Source: Noviherbaspirillum malthae (GTDB lineage: Bacteria; Pseudomonadota; Gammaproteobacteria; Burkholderiales; Burkholderiaceae_D). From it: a DNA stretch of 48,242 nucleotides. The translations under genes were made by a program, and so were the position numbers. Positions 31,225 through 38,635 of the stretch are shown here, piece after piece. The notes under the pieces were generated by a model. That model made no database searches. It was not told the origin of the DNA and worked only from the letters and a program-made list of their open reading frames with translations. Each line of letters begins with the position of its first letter. Position 1 is the first letter of the stretch. The stretch spans positions 1-48,242 of the forward strand of contig NZ_JACYXF010000050.1 in NCBI RefSeq assembly GCF_015352985.1, written 5' to 3'.

Positions 31225-31476
31225 ATGGCCGACGAAGCAGATGTAGCAAGCGAAAATGAACAAAAAATGCTTGAAGCGATTATTGCCAAAGGCCGCCAAG
31301 GTGCCGGAACGCAGATTGCGGCGCGCGCCGATGGCGGCTGCTTCAATGACTGCGGTGATCCTGCCATGCCCAATGCCGCCTTTTGCAGCAAGGAGTGTGC
31401 GGAGGATGTGGAAAAACGCATGAAGCTGGCCGGGCTGGTCGGCTCCTTTTCGAGAGCCACCGAGCAGGCCACCTGA
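31225..31476 (+). CDS. Small cysteine-rich protein with FCS-like zinc finger
   Basis: An 83-residue acidic protein. Residues ~38-62 carry four cysteines as CFNDC...FCSKEC, i.e. CxxxC-x10-CxxxC, which resembles an FCS/treble-clef zinc finger; flanks are helical (ENEQKMLEAIIAKGRQG; DVEKRMKLAGLV). The ATG at 31225 follows TAGGAG. A clear terminator follows ~110 nt later. No function is recognised. Confidence 0.75.
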   Translation: MADEADVASENEQKMLEAIIAKGRQGAGTQIAARADGGCFNDCGDPAMPNAAFCSKECAEDVEKRMKLAGLVGSFSRATEQAT

Positions 31477-31584
31477 CAGCCCGCCTCCTTCAGGGGGCGG
31501 CACGCATTGCCGATGGCATGTCAGGCGCAGTGCATGACTGACACCTGGTGAAACCCGGCTGCTTCACATCACTCAATGACCAAG

Positions 31585-31611
31585 GCCAACCGCAATACCG
31601 GTTGGCTTTTT
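31585..31611 (+). terminator. Rho-independent terminator
   Basis: Stem GCCAACCG (31585-31592) with CGGTTGGC (31599-31606), 6-nt loop, then TTTTT. It serves the small zinc-finger gene and abuts the 3' end of the convergent SRPBCC gene. Confidence 0.85.
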
Positions 31612-32324
31612 CATTTCTCTTGACGGCTTGTTTCTGCCGGTTCCTGTCCCTGTCCTGCGGCTGCCGAGCCTCCTGCGGACTGTCCCGACGCGGCACCGGC
31701 ATTTCCCCGAGATCCTGCCGAGGGCGCATTCGCTGTCGCAGCCCGTTCACGGCCCGCGCGCCTAAGAATTTCCTCGCGCAAGCTCGCGAATTGTTCGCGT
31801 GTGCGTCCTGCGATGATGTTGGGACCGAGGCCCGGCGGCACCCAGGTGTTGGGTACGGATTCGCTGTGATAAAGGATGCGAGTCGTATTGCCTTCCGACA
31901 CCAGCTGCGTAATCGCCTCTCCCTGCTTGACGGTGCCGCCTACGGCTTTCGAAATGACTTTAGAGTAAGGCGTCAGCACGATGTCTCGCACCGATTCGAA
32001 AGGAAATGACAGAGGGCCGTAGGCAACCTTGCCAGTCTGCTCGATACGCAACCTGTTGCCTTGCTGCTCCAAGATCTTGCTCGAATTCAGATTGGGAAAG
32101 AAATCGGCCATGTGGTCATAGTCGGTCAATACTTCCCATGCGCTGCGCAGGCTCGCCTTGACCGGCATGCCGACATCGATGACGACGGTCGATCCAAGCT
32201 TGCGTACCGTGACCTCGATGTCGTCCGCCCGGCTTTCTCCTTCCTCACTCCATGCCGCGACCGGGGCAAGCAGCATTGCGGACAGTATCGGTAGCAGCGC
32301 GATGGCTTTGATCCGTCGTTGCAT
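31611..32324 (-). CDS. Exported SRPBCC (START-like) family protein
   Basis: A 237-residue protein. The N-terminus MQRRIKAIALLPILSAMLLAPVAAW reads as a signal peptide (split here by role: basic start MQRRIK, hydrophobic core, AAW-S cleavage region). Residues ~30-170 form an SRPBCC/polyketide-cyclase-like domain (VKASLRSAWEVLTDYDHMADF, FFPNLNSSKIL, YGPLSFPFESVRDIVL, YHSESVPNTWVPP). The last ~45 residues are Ala/Gly/Ser/Gln low complexity. Such domains bind hydrophobic ligands; the role here is unknown. ATG 32324 is preferred to a TTG at 32348. Confidence 0.8.
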   Translation of the reverse strand: MQRRIKAIALLPILSAMLLAPVAAWSEEGESRADDIEVTVRKLGSTVVIDVGMPVKASLRSAWEVLTDYDHMADFFPNLNSSKILEQQGNRLRIEQTGKVAYGPLSFPFESVRDIVLTPYSKVISKAVGGTVKQGEAITQLVSEGNTTRILYHSESVPNTWVPPGLGPNIIAGRTREQFASLREEILRRAGRERAATANAPSAGSRGNAGAASGQSAGGSAAAGQGQEPAETSRQEK

Positions 32325-32620
32325 CTTGGTGTGTTCCTGAGGTTTCAAAAATGCCCTGGACCGTCTTAAAGATGGTACGTCCGGCAGTCAACGTCAAAGG
32401 TGCCTTATTGGACAGAACAATCGCTGAAATATTCCCGAACCGCAGGTCCCTCAACCGTATCAGCAACATGCGACCGGTCATTTATCGAGGTAGCATTCGG
32501 CCTTGGCCATTTCGGCACGGTCATTTGCAGTTGGGAAAACATGCCATGCATGTTGCTGCAAGCTGCTGTGCATTCAATCTGGCGGCGCCAGTCAATACAT
32601 ATATCCGTAGGGAGAATTCA

Positions 32621-32905
32621 ATGAAAGTCGACATGGATGTGAACAGGCTCGATGAGATGCTGGACATGTGGAAAAAGTCCGTCGATCTGCAATTGCCGAT
32701 GATGGATGATTTCAAGATCCGCATGATGCAGAACCGGCGCCCCATACTTGAAAATCTCGTGCAGACCGGCACCGGCTGGACCTTGATGCTCAGCTGCATG
32801 GAAGCGGAAGAAGAAAGCGGGGAACTTGCGGCGCTCAAGGACCGCGTGAAGCAGTTCGTTGCCTGGGCGGCTGCCGAGATCGACACCCTTGATGCCATCC
32901 GATAG
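32621..32905 (+). CDS. Conserved-type small hypothetical protein
   Basis: A 94-residue, methionine-rich, mostly helical acidic protein (MDVNRLDEMLDMWKKSVDL; MDDFKIRMMQNRRPILENLV; MEAEEESGELAALKDRVKQF). The ATG at 32621 follows AGGGAGA by 5 nt, and codon use from there is normal; upstream codons in the same frame lack protein character. No domain was recognised. It is preceded by ~295 nt without genes. Confidence 0.6.
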   Translation: MKVDMDVNRLDEMLDMWKKSVDLQLPMMDDFKIRMMQNRRPILENLVQTGTGWTLMLSCMEAEEESGELAALKDRVKQFVAWAAAEIDTLDAIR

Positions 32906-32943
32906 TTGACTGGAGATGATCGGCAGCGCCGTTCGCCGTTCGT

Positions 32944-32988
32944 CAACGCCGGCGGCGCCGATCAAGGAATCGTCCGCCACCGGCGTTG
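32944..32988. repeat. 9-bp inverted repeat between convergent genes
   Basis: CAACGCCGG (32944-32952) and CCGGCGTTG (32980-32988) flank a 27-nt loop between the small gene and the end of zwf2; no T-tract. Confidence 0.45.
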
Positions 32989-33001
32989 TGCTTGCCTGTG
33001 T

Positions 33002-34471
33002 CTACTCGAGCCAGTTCATTCCTTCGCGCGCTAGCAGCGCGGCCGAGGCATCCGGTCCCCAGCTGCCGGCAGTATAAGGAAGCGGGCGTTCGCCGAGTTC
33101 CTGCCATCCTTCCAGGATAGGGTCGGCCCAGGACCATGCGGCTTCCAATTCGTCGCGCCGCATGAAGTGCGTCAGGCGTCCGCGCACGACATCGATCAAA
33201 AGACGTTCATAGGCTTCGGCGCGCCGCTGTGAAAATGCTGACTGCAGATCCAGATTCAGGCTGACCGGAAGCATTTGCATGCCGCTGCCGGGCTGCTTGG
33301 CCATCAGTTGCAGCTGTATCGATTCTTCGGGCTGAAGATGGATCACCAGGCGATTGGCGGTGGTGCGCGGCGCATCAGGAAAAATGGAAAACGGCGGATT
33401 GGCGAACTCGATCACGATCTGCGACAGGCGCTTCTGCATGCGCTTGCCGGTGCGCAGGAAGAACGGCACATTGGCCCAGCGCCAGGTATCGACATAAGTG
33501 CGCAGCGCCACGAAGGTTTCCGTGCGGCTGTCCGTCGGCACATCGGCCTCGTCGCGATAGGCTTTCACGGCTTCGCCGTTGACCGCGCCCGAGGAATATT
33601 GCCCGCGCACGGTGTCGCGCGCGATATCGCCAAGGCGCATGCGCCGCAGCGAACGCAGCACTTTCAGTTTCTCGTCACGCACCGCATCGGGATCGAGCGA
33701 GACCGGAGGCTCCATGGCAATGATGCACAGCAGCTGCAGAAGATGGTTCTGCACCATGTCGCGCAAGGCGCCGGTGCCGTCGTAGAAGCCCGCACGGCTG
33801 CCGACGCCTACCGTTTCCGCCACCGTGATCTGCACGCTGCGGATGTTCGGCGCACGCCACAAGGGTTCCAGGATGCCGTTGCCGAAGCGCAGCACCATCA
33901 GGTTCTGCACGGTTTCCTTGCCGAGGTAATGGTCGATCCGGTAGATCTGCGACTCTTCGAAGTACTTGCCCACGGCGAGATTGATCTCGCGCGCCGAGTC
34001 CAGATCATGGCCTAGCGGCTTCTCCAGCACGACGCGGCTTTGCTTGTCGACCAGGCCGTTGGCCGCGAGGTTTTCGCAGATGTTCATGAAGATCGTGGGC
34101 GCGGTGGCAAGATAGAACACCCGCTCCACGCCCGGGCGAGAAGCTCGCGCCAGTTCGGCGTAGGTTGCGCCGTTGGTTGCATCCAGGGGCACATAGTGCA
34201 GCAGGCCGAGAAATTCCTGCCAGGCTTTGGTTTCCAGGTTTTTTGCCTCGATGAATGACTGGGAGCGCTCCTGGACGAATTCGATATAGCCGGCCCGGTC
34301 ATAGGCATGTCGGCCCACGGCGATGATACGCGTCGATGCCGGCAGGTTGCCATGCAGGTGCGCCATGTACAGCGCCGGAAGCAGCTTGCGCACGGCGAGG
34401 TCGCCGCCTCCGCCGAAGATGATCATGTCAAGGGGTTGCAGCGGTTCTGTCGAAGTGGTTGATGTCGCCAT
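33002..34471 (-). CDS. zwf: Glucose-6-phosphate 1-dehydrogenase, second copy
   Basis: A 489-residue G6PDH. The cofactor motif reads FGGGGDLAVRKLLPALY (GATGDL in the other copy), the substrate site RIDHYLGKETVQNL is intact, and PFFLRTGKRMQKR is present. ATG 34471 (MATSTTS) is used because the Rossmann strand follows shortly. It has no pgl or glk beside it; it faces a catalase gene across a shared upstream region, which suggests a role in NADPH supply during oxidative stress rather than in glucose catabolism (inference). A predicted antisense-oriented small RNA overlaps its leader. Confidence 0.95.
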   Translation of the reverse strand: MATSTTSTEPLQPLDMIIFGGGGDLAVRKLLPALYMAHLHGNLPASTRIIAVGRHAYDRAGYIEFVQERSQSFIEAKNLETKAWQEFLGLLHYVPLDATNGATYAELARASRPGVERVFYLATAPTIFMNICENLAANGLVDKQSRVVLEKPLGHDLDSAREINLAVGKYFEESQIYRIDHYLGKETVQNLMVLRFGNGILEPLWRAPNIRSVQITVAETVGVGSRAGFYDGTGALRDMVQNHLLQLLCIIAMEPPVSLDPDAVRDEKLKVLRSLRRMRLGDIARDTVRGQYSSGAVNGEAVKAYRDEADVPTDSRTETFVALRTYVDTWRWANVPFFLRTGKRMQKRLSQIVIEFANPPFSIFPDAPRTTANRLVIHLQPEESIQLQLMAKQPGSGMQMLPVSLNLDLQSAFSQRRAEAYERLLIDVVRGRLTHFMRRDELEAAWSWADPILEGWQELGERPLPYTAGSWGPDASAALLAREGMNWLE

Positions 34472-34514
34472 GATGAAGAATTCGGTTTGTTGGTCGGTGA
34501 TGCGGTGACTCAAA

Positions 34515-34624
34515 AGGCGGCCGGAACATGCCTGCGGTGCAGGCATGTTCCGGAAACGGCTTGCAAGATTCAAGCCTCTTGCAGAAACGCAGCAGTGAAA
34601 TCCGTTTGGATTTCCTGCTTTTTT
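34515..34624 (+). ncRNA. Candidate small RNA with three hairpins and own terminator
   Basis: Hairpin 1: 15-bp perfect stem 34521-34535/34539-34553 with loop GGT. Hairpin 2: GGCTTG (34558-34563)/CAAGCC (34571-34576). Hairpin 3: AGCAG-t-GAAATCC (34591-34603) with GGATTTCCTGCT (34608-34619), loop GTTT, directly followed by T residues to 34624. The last one is a good rho-independent terminator on the plus strand, yet no plus-strand gene precedes it. A ~110-nt transcript antisense to the zwf2 leader fits. No convincing promoter was found, so the 5' end is a guess. Confidence 0.4.
34591..34624 (+). terminator. Orphan rho-independent terminator
   Basis: Stem with gttt loop (see the small-RNA entry) followed by six T. 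It points toward the catalase gene and cannot belong to zwf2, which runs the other way. Confidence 0.7.
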
Positions 34625-34731
34625 ACAGGAACCACCTCGTTGCAGATTTCTCTATATCGCTGACGCGTTATCGCGGTGCGATTGTATTTGCGAATGTTCC
34701 GAAGCGCCGCCGTAAATGGCCAAAGCGTCGA

Positions 34732-34759
34732 TTGTATTAAAAAAATTGAATTTTATACA
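34732..34759 (+). promoter_or_regulatory. Candidate catalase promoter
   Basis: TTGTAT (34732-34737), 16-nt AT-rich spacer, TATACA (34754-34759); the two boxes also form the inverted repeat TTGTAT/ATACAA. The leader would be about 55 nt. Confidence 0.35.
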
Positions 34760-34822
34760 AGTCGGCTGCCGGCCTTCGGATTCCGTATTCCCTGAGAAAG
34801 CGACCATGAAAGGAACTCTGTC

Positions 34823-36427
34823 TTGAGCAGCGATCGTCCTATTCTGACCACCCGCCAGGGTCATCCTGTGAGTGACAACCAGTCATTGCGTTCCGTCGGC
34901 GAGCGCGGACCGGCAACGCTGGAAAATTATCAGTTCATCGAAAAGATCACCCACTTCGACCGCGAGCGCATCCCCGAACGAGTCGTCCATGCCCGCGGAA
35001 CGGGCGCGCACGGCTATTTCGAGGCCTACGGCAAGATCGGCAACGAACCCGCGCAAAAATATACCCGTGCCAAGGTGCTGACCCAGACCGGCGTGCGCAC
35101 CCCGGTGTTCGTACGCTTTTCCACCGTCATCGGCGGCAAGGATTCGCCCGAGACTGCGCGCGATCCGCGCGGGTTTGCGGTCAAGCTGAAGACGGTAGAC
35201 GGCAACTGGGACCTGGTAGGCAATAACCTGAAGATCTTCTTCATCCGCGATGCGATCAAGTTTCCCGACATGATCCATGCGTTCAAGCCCGATCCGGTAA
35301 CGAACCGTCAGGAGCCATGGCGCTTCTACGATTTCGTCTCGCAATCGCCCGAGGCGCTGCACATGATCACCTGGGTCAAGAGCCCTTGGGGCATTCCGGC
35401 AAACTATCGGGAAATGGAAGGCGCCGGCGTCAATACCTACAAGCTGGTCAACGACGAGGGCGTGGCCCACCTGGTGAAGTTCCACTGGCAGCCGAAGCAG
35501 GGCGTGCGCAATCTCACGGCGGCGCAGGCGGCGGAAATCCAGGCGCAGGATGTAGGCCATGCGACCCAGGATCTGTACGCCGCCATCGAGCGCGGGGATT
35601 TCCCGGAGTGGGAATTCTGCGTGCAGATCATGTCCGACGACGATCATCCGGAACTGGATTTTGATCCGCTCGACGACACCAAGCGCTGGCCGGAAGACAA
35701 ATTCCCCTTGCTGCCGGTCGGCCGCATGGTGCTCGACCGCAATCCGGACAATGTCTTCGCCGAGACCGAGCAGTCCGCTTTCGGGACGGGCGTCCTGGTC
35801 GACGGCGTCGATTTTTCGGACGACAAGATGCTGCAGGGGCGTACCTTGTCCTACTCGGACACGCAGCGCTACAGGGTAGGGCCCAATTACCTGCAGCTGC
35901 CGATCAATGCGCCGCAGGAGCAGGCACGTGCAAGGACCAACCAGCGCGATGCGCAGATGGCGTACTACGTGGACGACAGCGGCGTCAACAAGCACATCAA
36001 TTACGAGCCTAGTTCGCTGGGCGGACTGCAGGAGTCGCCGAAGCCCGCGAAGGAATATCACCAGTGGGTGGAGGGCCATCTCGGCCGGTACCAGACCACC
36101 CGGACGTCCGACGATTACAGGCAGGCCGGCGAACGCTACCGGACCTTCGAAGACTGGGAGCGCGAGGAACTGGTATCGAACATCGGCGGCGACCTGAAGC
36201 AGTGCCCGGAGCCGATCCAGCTGCGCATGGTATGGCACCTCTGGCATTGCGACGAGGACTACGGCCGCCGGGTGGCCGAAATCGCCGGCGTCGATCTGAA
36301 GCGCGCCAAGGCATTGCCGCCGCTGCCCGGCAAGCCGGCTCCGCATGAGCGGCGATCGGGTTCGACCTATACCAGCGGGAAGAAGGAAGCCGCTGCGAAG
36401 ACACAGGAAACGGCGCCCGCGAAATAG
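34823..36427 (+). CDS. Heme catalase (monofunctional)
   Basis: A 534-residue catalase. Catalytic histidine H56 in ERVVHARGTGAHG, the distal asparagine in GNNLKIFFIRDAIKFPD, and the proximal heme tyrosine in TLSYSDTQRYRVGPNY are present; PVFVRFSTV is also canonical. It dismutates H2O2 in the cytoplasm: no signal peptide is seen. The start codon is TTG at 34823, 9 nt behind AAGGA; the next in-frame options lose family sequence. The C-terminal ~30 residues (GSTYTSGKKEAAAKTQ) are a lysine-rich tail. It is followed by an ankyrin-repeat gene, a pairing known from other proteobacteria (katB-ankB). Confidence 0.95.
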   Translation: MSSDRPILTTRQGHPVSDNQSLRSVGERGPATLENYQFIEKITHFDRERIPERVVHARGTGAHGYFEAYGKIGNEPAQKYTRAKVLTQTGVRTPVFVRFSTVIGGKDSPETARDPRGFAVKLKTVDGNWDLVGNNLKIFFIRDAIKFPDMIHAFKPDPVTNRQEPWRFYDFVSQSPEALHMITWVKSPWGIPANYREMEGAGVNTYKLVNDEGVAHLVKFHWQPKQGVRNLTAAQAAEIQAQDVGHATQDLYAAIERGDFPEWEFCVQIMSDDDHPELDFDPLDDTKRWPEDKFPLLPVGRMVLDRNPDNVFAETEQSAFGTGVLVDGVDFSDDKMLQGRTLSYSDTQRYRVGPNYLQLPINAPQEQARARTNQRDAQMAYYVDDSGVNKHINYEPSSLGGLQESPKPAKEYHQWVEGHLGRYQTTRTSDDYRQAGERYRTFEDWEREELVSNIGGDLKQCPEPIQLRMVWHLWHCDEDYGRRVAEIAGVDLKRAKALPPLPGKPAPHERRSGSTYTSGKKEAAAKTQETAPAK

Positions 36428-36486
36428 ATCGGGAGCGGGGCGCGGCGCGGCAGTGCCGTGTCGATTGGCTGCGTACGCCAACGTGA

Positions 36487-36526
36487 AGCGACAGGCAGAG
36501 ACAGTCAGAGACAGATAGCGACAGCG
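36487..36526 (+). repeat. Four tandem 10-bp imperfect repeats before the ankyrin gene
   Basis: Units AGCGACAGGC, AGAGACAGTC, AGAGACAGAT and AGCGACAGCG follow one another without gaps and end 12 nt before the ankyrin start codon, spanning the leader between catalase and ankyrin genes. Confidence 0.8.
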
Positions 36527-36538
36527 AAAGGAAAATCC

Positions 36539-37123
36539 ATGCAGGACAATGCAGGTGGCATTCGGCGGGATCTCCCAAAGGGAATGGACCGCGAAACGCT
36601 GGAGTTTGCCCAGCAGGTCTTCGAACTTGTCCGCAGCGGATATGCCGACCGGCTGAAGCCGCTGCTGGAACACGGCCTGCCAGCCAACTTGCGCAACCAG
36701 CGCGGCGACAGCCTGCTCATGCTGGCCAGTTACCATGGACACTTCGATGTGGCCGAGGCGCTGCTGTGCCACGGCGGCGATACCGAACTGCGCAACGACA
36801 TGGGGCAAACGCCGCTTGCCGGCGCCGCTTACAAGGGCGATCTCGCCATGGTGAGGCTGCTTCTGGAACATGGCGCGAATGTGGAAGGCGCCTCTCCCGA
36901 CGGGAAAACGGCCCTGATGATGGCTGCCATGTTCAACCGGGCGGAGGTGGTGAAACTGCTGCTTGCTCATGGCGCCGATGCGCATGCGCGAGACGACCGG
37001 GGCATGTCGCCGCTTGACGCCGCCCGCGCCATGGGCGCATCCGATACGGCGGCATTGCTGGAGGACTTGAGCTGGCGCGCTGAGGCGCTTTCAGTATCCG
37101 AAACAAGCGGGACGGCCCAATAA
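36539..37123 (+). CDS. Ankyrin-repeat protein associated with catalase
   Basis: A 194-residue protein with about four ankyrin repeats: GDSLLMLASYHGHFDVAEAL, GQTPLAGAAYKGDLAMVRLL, GKTALMMAAMFNRAEVVKLL and GMSPLDAARAMGASDTAALL, each followed by the usual L-x-HG-A turn. In Pseudomonas the ankyrin partner of KatB is needed for full catalase activity. That protein is exported, whereas no signal peptide is visible here, so a cytoplasmic partner of the preceding catalase is more likely. ATG 36539 lies behind GAAAGG and is preferred over an upstream frame extension made of the 10-bp repeats. Confidence 0.88.
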   Translation: MQDNAGGIRRDLPKGMDRETLEFAQQVFELVRSGYADRLKPLLEHGLPANLRNQRGDSLLMLASYHGHFDVAEALLCHGGDTELRNDMGQTPLAGAAYKGDLAMVRLLLEHGANVEGASPDGKTALMMAAMFNRAEVVKLLLAHGADAHARDDRGMSPLDAARAMGASDTAALLEDLSWRAEALSVSETSGTAQ

Positions 37124-37130
37124 TCTTCGG

Positions 37131-37149
37131 TGGCCGCCATGTGCGGCCA
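37131..37149 (+). terminator. Hairpin directly after the ankyrin gene
   Basis: TGGCCGC (37131-37137), 5-nt loop, GCGGCCA (37143-37149), 8 nt past the stop codon. Only a weak T content follows (AACAATTTC). Confidence 0.4.
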
Positions 37150-37265
37150 AACAATTTCATGACATCACTATTTCGTATATCTCCTATCACGAATCGAAAG
37201 CAGACCGGCAAGATTCCTGGTAGTAGTATGCGCGTGTCTCCTCCAACTCTTCTTGAATTGGATTT

Positions 37266-37298
37266 GCCCGCAGCCGATCGGCTGTCGGGCTTTTTTTT
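37266..37298 (+). terminator. Strong rho-independent terminator
   Basis: GCCCG-CAGCC, loop GATC, GGCTG-(bulged T)-CGGGC (37266-37290), followed by eight T (37291-37298). It lies 140 nt after the ankyrin stop and may end either that operon or a separate short RNA. Confidence 0.85.
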
Positions 37299-37561
37299 GC
37301 GGTACTACCGCATCACCTTGCCGGTCACCCCGGCTACGCAACCGCGGGTAAGTTCCGCACCGGCGCAGGCATGCGCAGGCAGAGAGGCGTTCTTGAATAT
37401 TTACCGTGGCCTTATGGTCGACAGTCGGCGCAGTCAATCGAGGTACTTCAACCGGAAACAGCATCGGCGCGGAAAATATTTTTTGCTGGAAGGCGTTGGC
37501 GTCTTGAAGATCAACCTGTGCACCCTCAACTTGTCGGCTACAGTTTTTAACGGATGCAGCT

Positions 37562-37951
37562 ATGAGCAGTGATATTTGCGAGAAAGTGGATGTATCACGG
37601 ATCTTTATCCATCGTTTGAACGGACTGGCTTCCGAAGCGCGTGTTTCTTCCGTCGAGGCGGCGAACACGGTGCTCGAAGGCTGGGCCGCGGAATCCTCGC
37701 AGGAGGATGAAGACCAGTGCGAGTTCAAGATCGTCTTTGAAGACGGTTTCTGGTACCACGGCAAGATGCCGATTACTCCTACCGGCAAACGGGTTTCGCT
37801 GGCCCGCTATGTCAGGAAGCAGCTCGCCGCGCTGGCGGGTACGGAAGGCAAGAGGCGCTCTTTGCCGAAGGATGACAGCCCCGAACTGGCTCCGCTGGGT
37901 GCTGATGTCGCCGAATCCGCCAAGATGGCGCTCGACTACTACAATATCTGA
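37562..37951 (+). CDS. Hypothetical protein
   Basis: A 129-residue acidic protein with mixed composition. Residues ~10-50 look helical (VDVSRIFIHRLNGLASEARV; EAANTVLEGWAAES) and are followed by a strand-rich piece, CEFKIVFEDGFWYHGKMPIT. A basic helix (VSLARYVRKQLAAL) precedes an acidic C-terminus. No family was recognised. The start at 37562 has only a weak purine stretch ahead; codon use is normal for the window. A hairpin with a short T-rich tail lies ~110 nt after the stop. Confidence 0.65.
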   Translation: MSSDICEKVDVSRIFIHRLNGLASEARVSSVEAANTVLEGWAAESSQEDEDQCEFKIVFEDGFWYHGKMPITPTGKRVSLARYVRKQLAALAGTEGKRRSLPKDDSPELAPLGADVAESAKMALDYYNI

Positions 37952-38058
37952 CTCTCCCTTCCGGAGCTCCGGATGCACGTGCCGTCTTCCCTGGCGGCAC
38001 GCAAAGCCTTGGTCGGCCTGATCCTTCCAAAGTGCATGGTCGGTCAAAATCTCCGGTC

Positions 38059-38097
38059 AGTCGATGCCGAATAAGGCATTTCCGGCATCGACTTTCA
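38059..38097 (+). terminator. Hairpin terminator candidate
   Basis: An 11-bp stem (38059-38069 with 38083-38093) has a 13-nt loop and is followed by TTCACTTC. It lies between the convergent hypothetical genes. Confidence 0.5.
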
Positions 38098-38159
38098 CTT
38101 CTAGCCGCGACGGCTGCCTGACGAAGGCAGCGCGCTCAGTGGCCCTGAGCCTGCGCGGC

Positions 38160-38393
38160 TCATGATATTGCGCCTTCCTCCCGCAACCAATGCACGAGTT
38201 GCTGCAAGCCGTGCGGGCTGATACCGATCGAGCTCGATGTCGAGCTGCTGCCTTCCGTGTTCTGCCTGATCTGGATCTGTACCGGCGCCTTGCTGTCCGG
38301 TTGCAGCGTCACGATCAGCTGTTCATTGCCAATGTCAGTGGAATTCTGCAGCACTGCTTTTCCCAGTTCCAGTTCATGGAATGTTGATTTCAT
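38160..38393 (-). CDS. Small hypothetical protein
   Basis: A 77-residue protein beginning MKSTFHELELGKAVLQ. It has alternating strand-like residues (QLIVTLQPDSKAPVQIQI), a serine-rich linker (EGSSSTSSS) and a helical end (HGLQQLVHWLREEG). The ATG at 38393 follows TGAGGATGAT; the longer frame back to 38579 has no ribosome site. No family recognised. Confidence 0.6.
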   Translation of the reverse strand: MKSTFHELELGKAVLQNSTDIGNEQLIVTLQPDSKAPVQIQIRQNTEGSSSTSSSIGISPHGLQQLVHWLREEGAIS

Positions 38394-38635
38394 ATCATCC
38401 TCAATAGGAATGCGCCGCGCCTGCTTCTGGCGGCACGGCGGCTGTTGAAAAATGTCCAACCCCGAGGCCGGACCGTCTTCACAGTTTGTTTTGAATTCGG
38501 CGAATTTCAAGCATTCGTTACGCCCGGTCACGTAAGCAACTGCATTGCGATAAAAACCCTTTTCCACGGTAAAGATCAAAACACCATTGTCGCGGTTCTG
38601 GTATTTATGACAATAGTTCGTCAGGAGGCTGCGCA

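Larger units (their letters stand above)
34472..34822. other. Divergent region between zwf2 and the catalase gene
   Basis: The 351-nt gap holds three consecutive plus-strand hairpins ending in a U-tract (34521-34624), two copies of CGATTGTATT exactly 50 nt apart (34679-34688, 34729-34738), and an AT-rich stretch with the likely catalase promoter (34732-34759). Confidence 0.6.
37124..37561. other. Intergenic region after the catalase-ankyrin operon
   Basis: A 438-nt gap. It has a weak hairpin right after the ankyrin gene, then a C/U-rich stretch (ATCTCCTA at ~37178, GTCTCCTCC at ~37234) and a strong terminator at 37266-37298. A plus-strand open frame starting at 37141 runs through that terminator and is not credible. 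Confidence 0.5.

Noticed and set aside
34883..36985. A 700-codon open frame antisense to the catalase and ankyrin genes
   Set aside because: It mirrors strongly conserved catalase and ankyrin codons on the other strand; such long antisense frames arise from high G+C at third positions, and it has no recognisable protein features.
37141..37572. A 143-codon plus-strand frame after the ankyrin gene
   Set aside because: It reads straight through a strong terminator with eight T (37266-37298), has no ribosome site and no protein character.
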